64,000 nucleotides of DNA from Lucinisca nassula (taxonomy: Eukaryota; Mollusca; Bivalvia; Lucinida; Lucinidae): positions 213,870,138 to 213,934,137 of the forward strand of contig OY757010.1 of the NCBI GenBank assembly GCA_963580285.1, in the 5' to 3' direction. The notes under the pieces were generated by a model, which saw nothing but the letters and a program-made list of their open reading frames with translations, made no database searches and had not been told where the DNA came from. This document shows, one piece after another, positions 1 through 8,836 of the stretch (within the stretch, counting starts at the first letter, position 1; the number at the start of each line of letters is the position of its first letter). Made by a program: the position numbers and the translations under genes.

Positions 1-374
1 TGACAATGCGTCATCGCACAAGGCGTTCATTGTGCAGGACTATCTGAAGCAGGAAAAGGTTGTTGAACTCCCTCACCCCACGTATTCCCCTGACCTTGTC
101 CCGTGTGACCTTTTTTTGTTCCCGCGGCTGAAAAAATACCTTTCTGGTCGAAAATCTGTACAGCGCAAACACCTCGGTTCTGCAATATTCCAGTGCCTTC
201 ATAGTATACCTCGAAAAGACTACCAAAATGCATTCAATAATTGGATCAGAAGACTGAAAGTTTGTATATCTGTTAAAGGGGAATCCTTTGAGAGGACAAA
301 ATAAACTTTTCATCGAAATCTATCACGGAATCATTTTTATGTGCTTAGTTGCATTCATATTTGAACAGTCCTCG
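1..374 (+). mobile_element. mariner-type DNA transposon, 3' end (cut by window edge)
   Basis: This is the last ~370 bp of a mariner element. It aligns closely with 50291-50676 of the full-length copy at 49.3-50.7 kb. The two copies diverge just after the terminal CAGTCCTCG, where a TA dinucleotide (375-376) follows, as expected for mariner target duplication. The 5' part lies outside the window. Confidence 0.85.
2..304 (+). pseudogene. mariner transposase, C-terminal third (partial)
   Basis: This is an open frame of 100 codons running in from the window edge and ending at TAA 302-304. It begins in the second catalytic-aspartate motif (DNASSHKA). After a conserved LPHP-YSPDL segment it reaches the third aspartate in the VPCDLFLF motif. 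I count 34 residues between the two aspartates, the DD34D spacing that defines mariner. The remainder (KKYLSGRK to the end) matches the family's C-terminal region. No stop interrupts the visible part, unlike the copy at 50 kb. The DDE transposase would cut and paste the element in the nucleus. Activity cannot be judged without the upstream part. Confidence 0.8.
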
Positions 375-496
375 TATTTTTTACAATTTTATTTACAGTT
401 TGTATCGCTATGTTGCATTTTTATCATATGGCGTCGTCTGAGAATCTATGAGGTTAACGTCCTGAGCGAGGATTTTAGACTGTTTCGTCCTGTATT
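375..496. other. no recognisable feature
   Basis: AT-rich flank of the mariner copy, in which I recognise nothing. Confidence 0.4.
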
Positions 497-671
497 TGTT
501 TAACGTCCCCGTCAACACTGCATGTGTAGGTCATCAGGACTCGCACCACTTTGCTTGGGCAGGCTGAGACCTTCTAAGCAAATTAACAGTACTCGTGTGC
601 GGTCGGTTTCAGCTCTGCGTGGAAGCATTGTGCAGCCCAATCTATTTTTGAAAGCCCCGGTGGGCGGTGGC
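497..671 (-). repeat. SINE-A copy, internally deleted
   Basis: On the minus strand it reads from a GCCACCGCCCACCGGGGC-like start to the common tail GACGGGGACGTTAAA. The central body between the GGACTCGCACC block and the tail is mostly missing. SINE-A is the most frequent SINE-like family here (about 13 copies). Its 3' end is A-rich with AAACAAAC-type repeats. The head is not a clear tRNA, so SINE status rests on length (~300 bp), copy number and tail. Confidence 0.7.
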
Positions 672-760
672 AAAGTATACCCCTCTAAACCCCAGTTTTA
701 CTACACTTAAAAGTGGCGTTTAAAGGGTGTCAAAATTATATAGGTCTGTTTTTTGTGATA
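672..760 (+). repeat. hairpin MITE H, right-end fragment
   Basis: It matches the outer right arm of family H: a TATACCCC-AAACCCCAGTTTTACTA block, then the terminus TATAGG-TGTTTT-TGTGAT. The hairpin centre is absent. Confidence 0.6.
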
Positions 761-927
761 GTACTCACCCATCGGGTTTTTGGTCGATGTAAATCAGTAA
801 TAGAATGACAATCGTTACGGTTGAGATAACTTATTTTGCGGCATCTTATCTGGATCTACACTGTTTGCATTTGTATGTGTGAACAGTAGACTCTGTAGAC
901 CCTTAGATTTATAAAAGCTCAGTAAAG

Positions 928-1085
928 GCCCGACCCCCGCCCATTGGGGCTTGAAGAAATAGTTGGGCTGCTTGATGCTTCCACACAGAGCTCAAACCGA
1001 CCGCACACGAGTACTGGTGAACCGCTAAGAGGATCTAAGCTTGCCCATTTCATCTCAATGCCGGGTAAATGTCCCACAAAATTGG
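928..1085 (+). repeat. SINE-A copy, internally deleted
   Basis: It has the intact head (CCCCCGCCCATTGGGGC) and the body through CTAAGCTTGCCC. It then jumps directly to CATTTCATCTCAATG, so about 95 bp of the usual body is lost. The 3' tail is also missing. Confidence 0.75.
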
Positions 1086-1087
1086 TT

Positions 1088-1152
1088 CTCCATTGCGCTA
1101 CAGCTTGTCTCCATTGCGCTACAGCTTGTCTCCATTGCGCTACAGCTTGTTT
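1088..1152 (+). repeat. 21-bp tandem repeat, three copies
   Basis: Three near-identical units of the type TCCATTGCGCTACAGCTTGTC directly follow the truncated SINE-A copy. Confidence 0.85.
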
Positions 1153-1177
1153 GTAGAAATAATTTCTACAAACAAGC
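1145..1177. repeat. 33-bp perfect palindrome
   Basis: GCTTGTTTGTAGAAAT is followed by its reverse complement around a one-base centre. The palindrome overlaps the end of the 21-bp tandem repeat. Confidence 0.85.
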
Positions 1178-1394
1178 CTGTATCGCACTTTGTGGCAAAG
1201 CCCGATAAATAACCCCATCACGAACACACAAAAAACTAATAGGGATGGTAAAAAAAAAAAAAAAACTGCGAATGAAAATAAATTATTGACTTTCAGTCGG
1301 TTTTCTAGGAGCATCCTCCACCGCGCGACTTTTGTGGTTCTACTTTGAGACCCAGGTATCTCTTTCTTGCGGATAGTGCCCGGCTAGCACAAAC

Positions 1395-1490
1395 AGGCCA
1401 ACGTCGGACCGACAGCGATACGACGTAAGTTAGCCCAGCGTTAAGGCGTCGTATCGCTGTCGGCCAGACGTTGGCCCGGCACGCTTTGCT
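1395..1490. repeat. inverted repeat, GC-rich MITE-like hairpin
   Basis: A left arm containing GGCCAACGTCGGACCGACAG and ATACGACG is answered by CGTCGTAT, CGCTGTCGGCCAGACGTT and GGCC about 30 bp later. Relics of similar GGCCAATGTTGGGCCGACAG units lie at 1620-1720. Confidence 0.7.
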
Positions 1491-1553
1491 GGCTCGGTTG
1501 GGCGGATTTTTTTCTTTTTATTTCATTTCATTTACGTCAGAGTGCAATCAAAT

Positions 1554-1556
<3 letters not shown>

Positions 1557-1609
<53 letters not shown>
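1557..1609. repeat. (TC)n microsatellite
   Basis: About 26 uninterrupted TC units, ending in CACACTCACAC. Open frames across it are repeat artefacts. Confidence 0.95.
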
Positions 1610-1612
<3 letters not shown>

Positions 1613-1619
1613 TCACACA

Positions 1620-1718
1620 AAAGCGGACCGACGTCGGTTCGACAGTGATGTCCCGACATGCTATGTTACAGCGGGCCAATGTTGGGCCGACAGTGATGTC
1701 CCGACATGATATGTTGGC
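1620..1718 (+). repeat. direct repeat of ~48 bp, two copies
   Basis: Two units share GACAGTGATGTCCCGACATG and an upstream CGTCGG or GTTGGGCC segment. They lie between two (TC)n tracts and are related to the inverted repeat at 1395-1490. Confidence 0.7.
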
Positions 1719-1720
1719 TG

Positions 1721-1722
<2 letters not shown>

Positions 1723-1793
<71 letters not shown>
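1723..1793. repeat. (TC)n microsatellite
   Basis: About 35 TC units, ending exactly where SINE-A begins. Confidence 0.95.
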
Positions 1794-1796
<3 letters not shown>

Positions 1797-2086
1797 CCCG
1801 CCCATCGGGGCTTGAAGAAATAGATGGGCTGCACGATGCTTCCACGCAGAGCTGAAACCGACCCGCACATAATTACTGATAAACCGCTGAGAGGATCTAT
1901 GCCTGCCCAGGCAAAGCGGTGCGAGTCGGCCCTTACATGCTTATAAACCCTATTGGTTTCATTGGGCGGCAGGGCTTGAGAAGTCATTTCACCTCAATGC
2001 CGGGTAAAAGTCCCACAAGTTGGAAGCAACGCCCTCAAAATGACCTTTACAGTGTGACGGGGACGTTAAACCTCAAATCAAACAAA

Positions 2087-2087
<1 letters not shown>
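1794..2087 (+). repeat. SINE-A, near full length
   Basis: It begins GCCCCCGCCCATCGGGGC and passes through the CCACGCAGAGCTGAAACC and CCTATTGGTTTCATTGGGC blocks. It ends GGGGACGTTAAACCTCAAA followed by TCAAACAAAC. A (TC)n tract sits immediately at each end, so the copy is embedded in or has seeded microsatellite DNA. Confidence 0.85.

Positions 2088-2089
<2 letters not shown>

Positions 2090-2150
<61 letters not shown>
2090..2150. repeat. (TC)n microsatellite
   Basis: About 30 TC units directly after the SINE-A 3' tail. Confidence 0.95.
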
Positions 2151-2153
<3 letters not shown>

Positions 2154-3057
2154 GATTGAGCAGTAGTGACAACTAAAATAAAGCATCGTTGAGCAAACGT
2201 GATGGAAATTTAATCTTATTTGTGTTTCGAGGTGGATGGGACTAGTTGAAACTAAGGCTGCGCGTGAACTGGCAATTAACAGAGTAAGGTGCTCATTCTG
2301 TCTACATTGTTATTTGATCTTGATTAGTAGATGGGCAAATAAGGTAGTATTGGTTTTTCGTATATGACGTCAGTACAAATGTATACGTCATATGTTTTTG
2401 TTGTTGTTGTTGGCAATATACACATTATGGCATGGAAGATGCGTATATTGACAGACTCTTCGAGGCTATTTTTGACACAAATGGAAAAATAAAGTAAACA
2501 TCGGGAGTTCGGATTTACTGGGAAAACCTGATGAACTGCAGGCGGGGTAAACAAATCAGTAGCTGGAGAAATACTACAGGGTTAGTCTTTTCGTCTCGTT
2601 ATTTTCCTGTGTTTACAGCCATGTTGGATGGCTTTTGTTCCTGTTCAACGACCGGAAGTAGTTCAGTTTTTTTGGAATAAAAAAATGGTCAGAAATAGAT
2701 TTTCCTGAAATTCAACTCAGTTGCAGATTATTCAATTTCCGATTTAATGATTATGGTGAAAAATTTCCAGTTTATCGCTAAATATATTAATTTTTGTCTT
2801 TTCTGAACCCACTGAAACGATACAGATTTTTCTCAAGTTTACCGCATTTTATACACACTTTTTGCTGAGAATGGTGTTTGTGTGGTATTTCATCGGAAAG
2901 AAATGTACACAAAGTTTCATATCTGTCTATTTTTCAAAGGTGAATTTTATCAAACAGGTTGTGTCAAGAGCATGAAATTCTGACTCGACAGGCATTTTCA
3001 TCTTTTAATTATAGTCCCATCGAATTTTTTCTCGAGAAAAATGTTTTTAAATCTACA
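2151..3057. other. unassigned AT-rich sequence
   Basis: No gene, RNA or repeat recognised. The longest frame (76 codons, 2324-2554 minus) has no recognisable motif. There is a short (TTG)n run near 2396-2410. Confidence 0.5.
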
Positions 3058-3059
3058 TA

Positions 3060-3415
3060 CGCCGGCCTCTGAGATTCGCTACTGCTAATAGTAATAACAC
3101 TATGTATTAAATTCAGTAATACACTAGTGCATTAAATATGCAAATAAGCTAGGTACGCCCCGTAACGATTCACGTACGGCGTTCTCAATGTCGTCGTGTT
3201 TACAAATGGCGGATTATTGACATTTTTATTAAAAATATTTTTAAATGTCATATGATAAATAGAATCTTGCATTCGTGCTCATGTATTATTATATTTATTA
3301 AACTTGCTGAAAAAGGGCATAAACTGCTCTGTCAAGCCTCGCAGTTTATCCCTTTTCCTCAACTCGTTTAATAAATTCAATAATACATAAACATTCATGT
3401 AAGATCCTCTATGAC
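3060..3415 (-). mobile_element. fold-back element E
   Basis: This is an antisense, diverged copy of a ~360-bp family also at 22.9, 55.0 and 59.9 kb. It contains the long hairpin (AAACGAGTTGAGGAAAAGGG with its complement CCCTTTTCCTCAACTCGTTT), the CATATGATAAATAGAATCTTGC block and the TTGCATATTTAAT segment. The hairpin loop is diverged here. No coding capacity. Confidence 0.75.
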
Positions 3416-3453
3416 CTGCAGTGTCGGGATCCCATGCAGTGGTCGCTGGGGTT

Positions 3454-3493
3454 GTATTTGGAATTGCAAGGGTGTTGTTTGGAATTGCAAGGA
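3454..3493 (+). repeat. short direct repeat around TTTGGAATTGCAAG
   Basis: TTTGGAATTGCAAGG occurs twice with adjoining GTTGT, a small local duplication between element E and the ribozyme repeat. Confidence 0.6.
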
Positions 3494-3529
3494 ACGTGTG
3501 CCGGCAGTAAAAAGTATCCCTGCCCTTCA

Positions 3530-3725
3530 TCATAGAGTAGTTTATATTTTCTTGTCCTTTGGGATCATTGGTTACATTATAGGATTTTTAAAATATTCGA
3601 GGGCCACTGATGAGGCCTAATTGGCTGAAACTAGCTAGTCTGGCACAAAAAACTTGTGCACACCATACTCGTCAGTTCTTTTGTGTATTCTTTGCTTCAA
3701 AAGGATAACCCTTTTATACGGCAAG
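3530..3725 (+). repeat. ribozyme-bearing repeat, copy 1
   Basis: It shares about 190 bp with 29586-29790: a TAGTTTATATTNTCTTG start, a GATCATTG block, the hammerhead core, then TGTGTATTCTTTGCTTC and AAAGGATAACC. It has no coding capacity. Penelope-like elements and the small non-autonomous retrozymes both carry such motifs; I cannot decide which this is from the window alone. Confidence 0.75.
3601..3646 (+). ncRNA. hammerhead ribozyme (type I), copy 1
   Basis: Predicted self-cleaving RNA. Core CUGAUGA lies at 3607-3613 and GAAA at 3627-3630. Stem II is GGCC/GGCU around a UAAUU loop and is closed by a G-U pair. Stem III is the self-complementary ACUAGCUAGU. The cleavage site is GUC, after C3640. 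Stem I pairs GGGCCA (3601-3606) with UGGCAC (3641-3646) with one G-A mismatch. This is the most decayed of the three copies. Its role would be to cut the element's transcript into unit length. Confidence 0.75.
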
Positions 3726-3776
3726 TTTGTCATGGTAGATTATCTACAGAGAGTTCCGACCATCAATGGCCAGTTT

Positions 3777-3900
3777 TGTTTGTTTGATTAGAGGTTTAAC
3801 GCCCCCATCAGCAAATGAGGTCATTTTAGAGACGTTGCTTCAATTTTGTTGGACTTTTACCCGACATTGAGATAACATGACATCTCAATCCCTTCCATAT
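3777..3900 (-). repeat. SINE-A, 3'-tail fragment
   Basis: The minus strand reads the body segment from ATGTCGGGTAAAAGTCC-like sequence to GGGGGCGTTAAACCTC and AATCAAACAAACA. The 5' two thirds are absent. Confidence 0.75.
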
Positions 3901-4000
3901 GTCCAGTACTGTGCTGATTGATGAAGGCAACTGAAGTAGCAATGTAAGGAAAGGCGGAGGAGAAAGCTCAGAAGTGGTATTCTCTCGTTGAAGGGCAATG

Positions 4001-4246
4001 CATATGAGCCCCGCCAAGCGAATTTGTGTCTTCGAGCATTCCGTCATGGCAAATTTTAACTGCGCATGCCCAGCCATTCAGAGGGGCCAGGGATATGGCT
4101 TTCTGTCTGAAGGTTCCTCTTGATTCACTGCTTGTATGAGCGAGCAGCGAACGTTCTGGCGAGACTGCGCGGATGCGCAGGCTCGCCTGAACCTTCGCTG
4201 CTCGCATAGGCGATAAGTACCAAAATCGCTTGACGGGGCCCATATG
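4001..4246. mobile_element. snap-back MITE G, copy 1
   Basis: A ~245-bp element with imperfect terminal inverted repeats CATATGAGCCCCGCCAAGCG and (complement of the right end) CATATGGGCCCCGTCAAGCG. An internal long hairpin is built from GCGAGCAGCGAA-GTTC arms. Other copies are at 48.05 and 56.63 kb. Non-coding; superfamily undetermined. Confidence 0.8.
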
Positions 4247-4469
4247 TATCTATTTGAAATGGTGCCGTAGATCTTCAAGCTGCTGAGTGTGGCTTTACAG
4301 TCCTGAATAATCATCAGTCTTCCCTTCATTTCGAACATGTTTTTTCCAAGCTTTCAAACCTTAACAAATAATGCGAGAAATGCGAGACAGCGATGACAAC
4401 ATAAGGGCGCCAATTTGAAGTTCTTCTGGCAATTTTACATTAAGATAACACATCCGCATTTTTGTCATA

Positions 4470-4870
4470 CATCAAAAAGGTCATTTTATGATGAAAAAAA
4501 AAAATCTGATATTTTTCTAATTTATACTCTAAACATAGGTTTTGGGTGCTCGTTAGAACCGCCTGAACAAGGCGGTACTAACGAGTTCCCTTAGAAGCCT
4601 CCGTGCAGTGGTTACGCTACTCGCCTTGTAAACCAGGGGTCGCAGGATCGATCCCGGGCTTAACCAGACTTTCGGATGAGTCTTTAAACCGAGGTCCCGT
4701 CTCCGTATGACCTTTGCTGTTGGTGGGACGCAAAACTCAAACACTCACTCTAAAGAGAACCCACAACCTATGTTTTGGAGCAGAAATAAGGAAAATGATG
4801 TTTACCCCCATAAACCCCAAGTTTCTCTGTATAATGTGGGGTTTAGTGCGGTGGCTTTATTTCACGGACT
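4470..4870. mobile_element. hairpin MITE H, subfamily B, split by a SINE
   Basis: The left arm ends in ACATAGG-TTTGGGTGCTCG and the hairpin TTAGAACCGCC/GGCGGTACTAA. The right arm resumes at CCCACAACCTATGTTTTGGA and continues through AAACCCCAAGTTTCTCTGTA. About 160 bp of SINE-C lies between, within the GAGTACCC junction. Confidence 0.7.
4590..4752 (+). repeat. SINE-C, tRNA-derived
   Basis: The head resembles a tRNA gene: an A-box-like TGCAGTGGTTACG and a B-box-like GGATCGATCCC. The tail CGTCTCCGTATGACC and GTGGGACGCAAAACTCAAAC recurs at 25.0 kb. It is flanked by GAGTTCCC and GAGAACCC, a probable degraded target duplication. It would be transcribed by RNA polymerase III. Confidence 0.7.
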
Positions 4871-5224
4871 TTTCATTTAATGATCTTAAACATTGCTAGA
4901 ACAAATGCATTGAATCGAAGGATGCTTATGGTGAAAAATAAGATTTTTCTAACTGTTAGATATTGTAGTTTGTCAATTAAAGTAAAACGGTTTCATAGAC
5001 AAAAGATTAATTCTATTGTTGTCATGGCAACGAATTACGTAACATAGCCTGTTTTTGTCTTTTGAAGAATTTATGACAGAAGGTATCACATGCTCATTTG
5101 TAATTCTGAACAAGTCATTCATCACCAATTCTACAGGTCCTGATTTATTGTAGAGAGAACGTTCTTTTTTTTTTTGTTTTGTTTTTTTAATTCATTTCGC
5201 GCATTGTTTAATACTTTTAGACAT
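4871..5224. other. unassigned AT-rich sequence
   Basis: No feature recognised apart from a T-rich run near 5165-5189. Confidence 0.4.
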
Positions 5225-5493
5225 GTATAGTAGTCGCAGATAAGATTGACTAGGCGGAGCTATTCAGGTTTTGTCAATATATGGCAAATTCGCTGTTTCC
5301 ACCAGAAGATTCGGTAGAGGGCCTTTCGCATGCTTTTTGCAAGCGGGTCAAATGGCCATGCCACAGCTTTATTTGCGTTACAGTTGAATTCAAACAGTCG
5401 GGTGACTTGGTTTACCTTTTTGTGAATGGAACATTCCGAAGGCAGGTGCAATCGATAGCTCCGCATAGTCAGTTTTAACTGCGACTACTATAC
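5225..5493. mobile_element. MITE with ~45-bp imperfect terminal inverted repeats
   Basis: The left end GTATAGTAGTCGCAG is exactly complementary to the right end CTGCGACTACTATAC. Complementarity continues inward to GCGGAGCTAT/ATAGCTCCGC. It is a single copy in the window. A 65-codon frame inside (5281-5478 plus) has no recognisable motif and is probably spurious. Confidence 0.75.
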
Positions 5494-5530
5494 GTTTTTA
5501 TTTTCCTTCGATCATACCTCACTATCATTT

Positions 5531-6242
5531 GCCTCGCCTATTGGGGCTTGCAGAAATAAATTTGCTGCACGATGCTTCCACGAAGAGCTGAAACAGACCA
5601 AACATGAGTACTGGTAAACCCTTAGAGGGTAAAATAGAAGTAAAACAAAGATCAGGAATCGATACAATTAACTTACTCCACCCATCAAAGACACCAAAGG
5701 GAAAGAAACACAAACATTAAGCGACCAGACCATAATGGAAACCTAAACAAAGGAAGGCCATAAGGACAGTTACTTTCCCACAAAATGGCCATTTGGCCAT
5801 CCAAAATAAAAAGACACAAGTGATACACATAGTAAGTAACAAACAACACCATAAATAAACCGCCACAGAAGAACCGCCTTGGAACGGTCAGTGGAAAGAT
5901 TTCCACTGGGGGTGGTGGGGGGGGGGGCTTAAATCGATTTTACGTGGCCACAATCCTCGCCCTTACTTCCGTCGCGATTTAGACAAGTTGTTCAGTCCGC
6001 ATCGAGGCCTCCTAACTCATCAGTGCAACATCTCCGTGAACACAAAAAATCAAAGAACCACAGAGGTGATAAGCCTGCCCAGGCAAAATGGTGCGAGTCG
6101 GACCGTCCTTGCCTATAAACCCTATTGGTTTCATTGGGTCACAGGGGTTTAGATGTCATTTCATCTTAAAGTCAGGTAAGTCTCCAAAAATTGGAAGCAG
6201 TTTCTCGTAAGTGGCATCAGACGTTAAACCCCTCAAGAAAAA
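5531..6242 (+). repeat. SINE-A split by a PLE fragment
   Basis: The SINE head and body run 5531-5630 (to GTAAACCCTTAGAGG). The rest resumes near 6070 with AAGCCTGCCCAGGC and ends GACGTTAAACCCC then an A-run. The missing stretch between corresponds to only a few bases of SINE consensus, so the intervening ~440 bp is a later insertion. Confidence 0.8.
5631..6069 (-). mobile_element. Penelope-like element (PLE), 3' fragment nested in SINE-A
   Basis: On the minus strand it runs from the untranslated region (CATCTCTGTGG-type end) through CGCGACGGAAGTAAGGGCG to the element's 3' end TTTACTTCTATTTT. It belongs to the subfamily with AACTTACTCCACCCA. It has no RT; this is a 5'-truncated copy. Protein frames inside are readings of untranslated sequence. 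Confidence 0.8.
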
Positions 6243-6310
6243 AAACTCAGTATCCATAAAGATTTACTGTCAGCCTGTAGTGCTTCAATCCACTGCATGC
6301 GGGAGAACCA

Positions 6311-6405
6311 TAAAGGGGTACCTTGTCAAACAGTGTAGGCCACGATCAGAAGCCGCAGAACGTGGCGTCTGATCAGCGCCTGCACTATTTGCTAACAGAA
6401 TTTTC
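6311..6405 (-). repeat. TTAA-MITE T1, internal fragment
   Basis: It carries the T1 core CAAACAGTGTAGGCC, a GATCAGA-GCCGCAGAACG segment and the inverted block GCGTCTGATCAG-GCCTGCACT. Termini are missing. Confidence 0.6.
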
Positions 6406-6458
6406 CGTTAAAAACGAAACAACAGGCCTGAGAACCCTTATACGACAAAAGGGCTTAT

Positions 6459-6695
6459 TGTCGCGGTTAATTTTTGTTATGGTTTGCCTTTGGGTGTTTT
6501 TGACGCATTTATTATTTTATTTTGGATAGCCTATTGGCCATTTTATGGGAAAGTAACTGTCCTTTTGGCTCTCCGCTATTGATGTTTCCATTAGGTCTGT
6601 TGTTTCGTGTTTGTGCTTCTTTCCCTTTGGTGTCTCTGATGGGAGCTGTGGGTTGATTGTATCGATTCCTGATCCTTGCTTTCACTTCCATTTTG
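6459..6695 (+). mobile_element. PLE 3' fragment
   Basis: It begins at the TGTCGCGGTT block and runs through TTGGATAGCCTATTGGCC, TGATGTTTCCATTAGG and GTATCGATTCCTGATC to the 3' end TTTCACTTCCATTTTG. It is 5'-truncated and non-coding. Confidence 0.8.
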
Positions 6696-6738
6696 TCCAA
6701 CAAAAAGCAATGGAGTCCACCAGTATACAATGGGTTAA

Positions 6739-6908
6739 ACCATTACCGGAAACCCCAAAACGGGTATTTGGCAAAAGTGCAGACCCTGATCAGACTCAAA
6801 ATGTTCAGCTATTTTCCAAATAGATTTTAACGATGACACAACATGTCATAATTTCGAAATGTACTCCTGCTATATATAAGGAAAAAGATTCCATTTGGTA
6901 CAAAAAGG
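6739..6908 (-). mobile_element. TTAA-flanked MITE T1
   Basis: Left flank TTAA (6735-6738). The right end TTTGGTACAAAAAGGG is followed by GTAA, a decayed TTAA. The inner body GGCAAA-GTGCAGACCCTGATC matches the copies at 9.8, 21.6 and 46.9 kb. The TTAA plus CCCTTT-type terminus is typical of piggyBac-like MITEs. Confidence 0.7.
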
Positions 6909-6940
6909 GTAAATAACTGGAGTATTGGATGGCAGATGTA

Positions 6941-7312
6941 AGGTAATTGTACCGAGGCTATTTTAACTATCCGCAACAGTATACAGGTTTTGATCTGGGC
7001 CCACACTGTTTGCTTTAACCCTTATCTTGCTGTTCACGACAACCCCTATCTTTGCAAACAGTGAAGATCCAGATCAGATGGCTTCTGAAGAAGCCATCTG
7101 ATCAGGATCTACACTATTTGACATTCAGGTAATTGTACCGAGGCTATTTTAACTATCCGCAACAGTATACAGGTTTTGATCTGGGCCCACACTGTTTGCT
7201 TTAACCCTTATCTTGCTGTTCACGACAACCCCTATCTTTGCAAACAGTGAAGATCCAGATCAGATGGCTTCTGAAGAAGCCATCTGATCAGGATCTACAC
7301 TATTTGACATTC
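6941..7312 (+). repeat. exact 186-bp tandem duplication
   Basis: Units 6941-7126 and 7127-7312 are identical base for base by eye. The unit contains the left end and most of a T2 MITE, so one complete and one partial T2 result. Confidence 0.9.
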
Positions 7313-7418
7313 AGTTTAGGAATTTGTAGGAATAAATTACATCTGAGTACAAAAGTAATCTGATTGGTTCAAAGTCAGAAATGGGTGTGGCTAAACTATA
7401 TATTCAGCAAGAGAAGGG
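7205..7418 (+). mobile_element. TTAA-flanked MITE T2
   Basis: Both flanks are TTAA (7201-7204 and 7419-7422). The terminal repeats are CCCTTATCTTGCTG and CAGCAAGAGAAGGG. An internal hairpin is formed by CCATCTGATCAGGATC and GATCCAGATCAGATGG. It is about 214 bp, non-coding and piggyBac-like by target site and termini. A truncated twin starts at 7019 in the first unit of the duplication. Confidence 0.85.
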
Positions 7419-7422
7419 TTAA

Positions 7423-7740
7423 AGTACATTGGTTTTGGTTAAATGTATACGAAACAAAACATACCTGCCATCCCTATAACTGGAAGTGGACCACTATATA
7501 CAAACTTATTCGGTGGTAGATGACTTTGTCCTATATGGGTTAAGGATCGAATTTGGGATCTGATCGTATCAATTACTGTTCGTAGCTCAACCTTTTACTA
7601 CGCAGCATATTAAATAGCTTTACTATGATAAAGTAGAGAAAAATTTATACAATGACCACGTGTCTCTTTTGAAAGCGCTGCTGACTTGTTTTATCATATG
7701 TCTTATTTGTTCAATGCGTCTTCTCCTCGTGATGATATGG
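7423..7740. other. unassigned sequence
   Basis: No gene, RNA or repeat recognised. Confidence 0.4.
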
Positions 7741-7795
7741 GCAGGATTTGTCTAAATCGCGACGGAAGTAAGGGGCGAGGATTGCTGCCGCATTA
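7741..7795 (+). repeat. PLE untranslated-region fragment
   Basis: It contains TTGTCTAAATCGCGACGGAA and AAGGGGCGAGGATTG, the hallmark block of the PLE 3' region. It sits 35 bp upstream of a longer same-strand PLE copy, perhaps a relic of a tandem arrangement. Confidence 0.7.
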
Positions 7796-7830
7796 TAATT
7801 ATTTATTTTTTTTATTCACTTTTCTCTAGT

Positions 7831-8554
7831 TTAGATGGGTTTGTTTCATGAAATATTTATAATTACCGCGAGGATTTTGGTTTTGAGATTTTAAATTTTC
7901 CTTCTCGGATGATTATCTTCCTCGTGTGGCATCCTACGGTGTTTATATATCGCAATTAATTCAGTTTGTCAGAGTGTTTAGTCATGTAGTGACTTCAAAC
8001 CTCGAAATAAATTATTAACTGCTAAACTTCTTTATCAGGGTTATCGGTATAAAAAACTTTGAAAAGCCTTTTCTAAGTTTTATAGACGTCAATTCAATTT
8101 AGTTTCAAAATTCAATAAATAAACCTCTTCCACAACAGGGTCTATCGGAACTTGAGTGTTATGGAAACTTAGTACATAAATTCAGAAAAGTATATGCTTT
8201 CAGTGATTTTAATTCCTAACTTCGTAAAATCAATTTCGTATTCGACATAAAAAGGTTGAGCACAACATAAATGTTTGACGATGGACTGCACACATGGTAG
8301 TTAACCAAATCATGGTTGATAACGTTGCTTCCCTCTTTAATTGCACGCTGGCGGGCCGGGCCTCAGACTTTGTGACTGTTCCAGCCTTAAGACTTGCATT
8401 ACTTTTTCAAGTAATGTCGGTTGGCCGGTTGGTAAATGATGCCCTGACTGTTCGGGCTCTCCTGAGTCGAACAGTTTGCTTTCTTTTGTTGCAGCATTTC
8501 AGCTATTTCATGTTGTTGAGTCCTCGCCGTTGTTTCGTCTCGGTAATCGTTTAA
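7831..8554 (+). pseudogene. PLE reverse transcriptase, C-terminal remnant
   Basis: Frames with multiple stops and shifts correspond to the RT segment downstream of the YLDD motif. The clearest part (from 8294) reads MVVNQIMVDNVASLFNCT, matching the equivalent stretch at the end of the RT frame near 37.3 kb. It then runs into untranslated sequence read as protein. The catalytic region is absent, so this cannot be functional. Confidence 0.65.
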
Positions 8555-8830
8555 GTCATATGCTCTCGGAATTCTTGCACTGGTGCATTAGACATCCTCA
8601 GTGCGGACTGAACAATGTATTTGTCTAAGCCACGAAGTAACCAAGGGAGACGATTATTTTGCATAGCCGTTTGGCCAGTTTGGTGGAAAGTTACTGTAAT
8701 TCTGGCTTTCCCCTTGTTAGATTTTTTGCAGTGAAGTTATTTTATGCTTGTGTTTCTTTTCATTTGGTGTATTTGATGGGAGGTGCGAGGTTACTGCGAC
8801 GATTCATGATTATTGCCTTCACTTCATATT
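7831..8830 (+). mobile_element. PLE copy with RT C-terminal remnant and 3' region
   Basis: It starts in the post-catalytic part of the reverse transcriptase and runs through a decayed thumb region to the 3' untranslated part (GTTGAGTCCTCGCCGTTG, GTGCGGACTGAAC) and the terminus. It is more diverged than the copies at 34.7-38.5 kb. An H element abuts its 3' end. Confidence 0.75.
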
Positions 8831-8836
8831 CACCAT

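Noticed and set aside
1471..2155. Ser-Leu and Arg-Glu repeat proteins
   Set aside because: Translations of (TC)n tracts.
5281..5478. 65-codon frame as a small gene
   Set aside because: It lies between the terminal inverted repeats of a MITE and has no motif or support.
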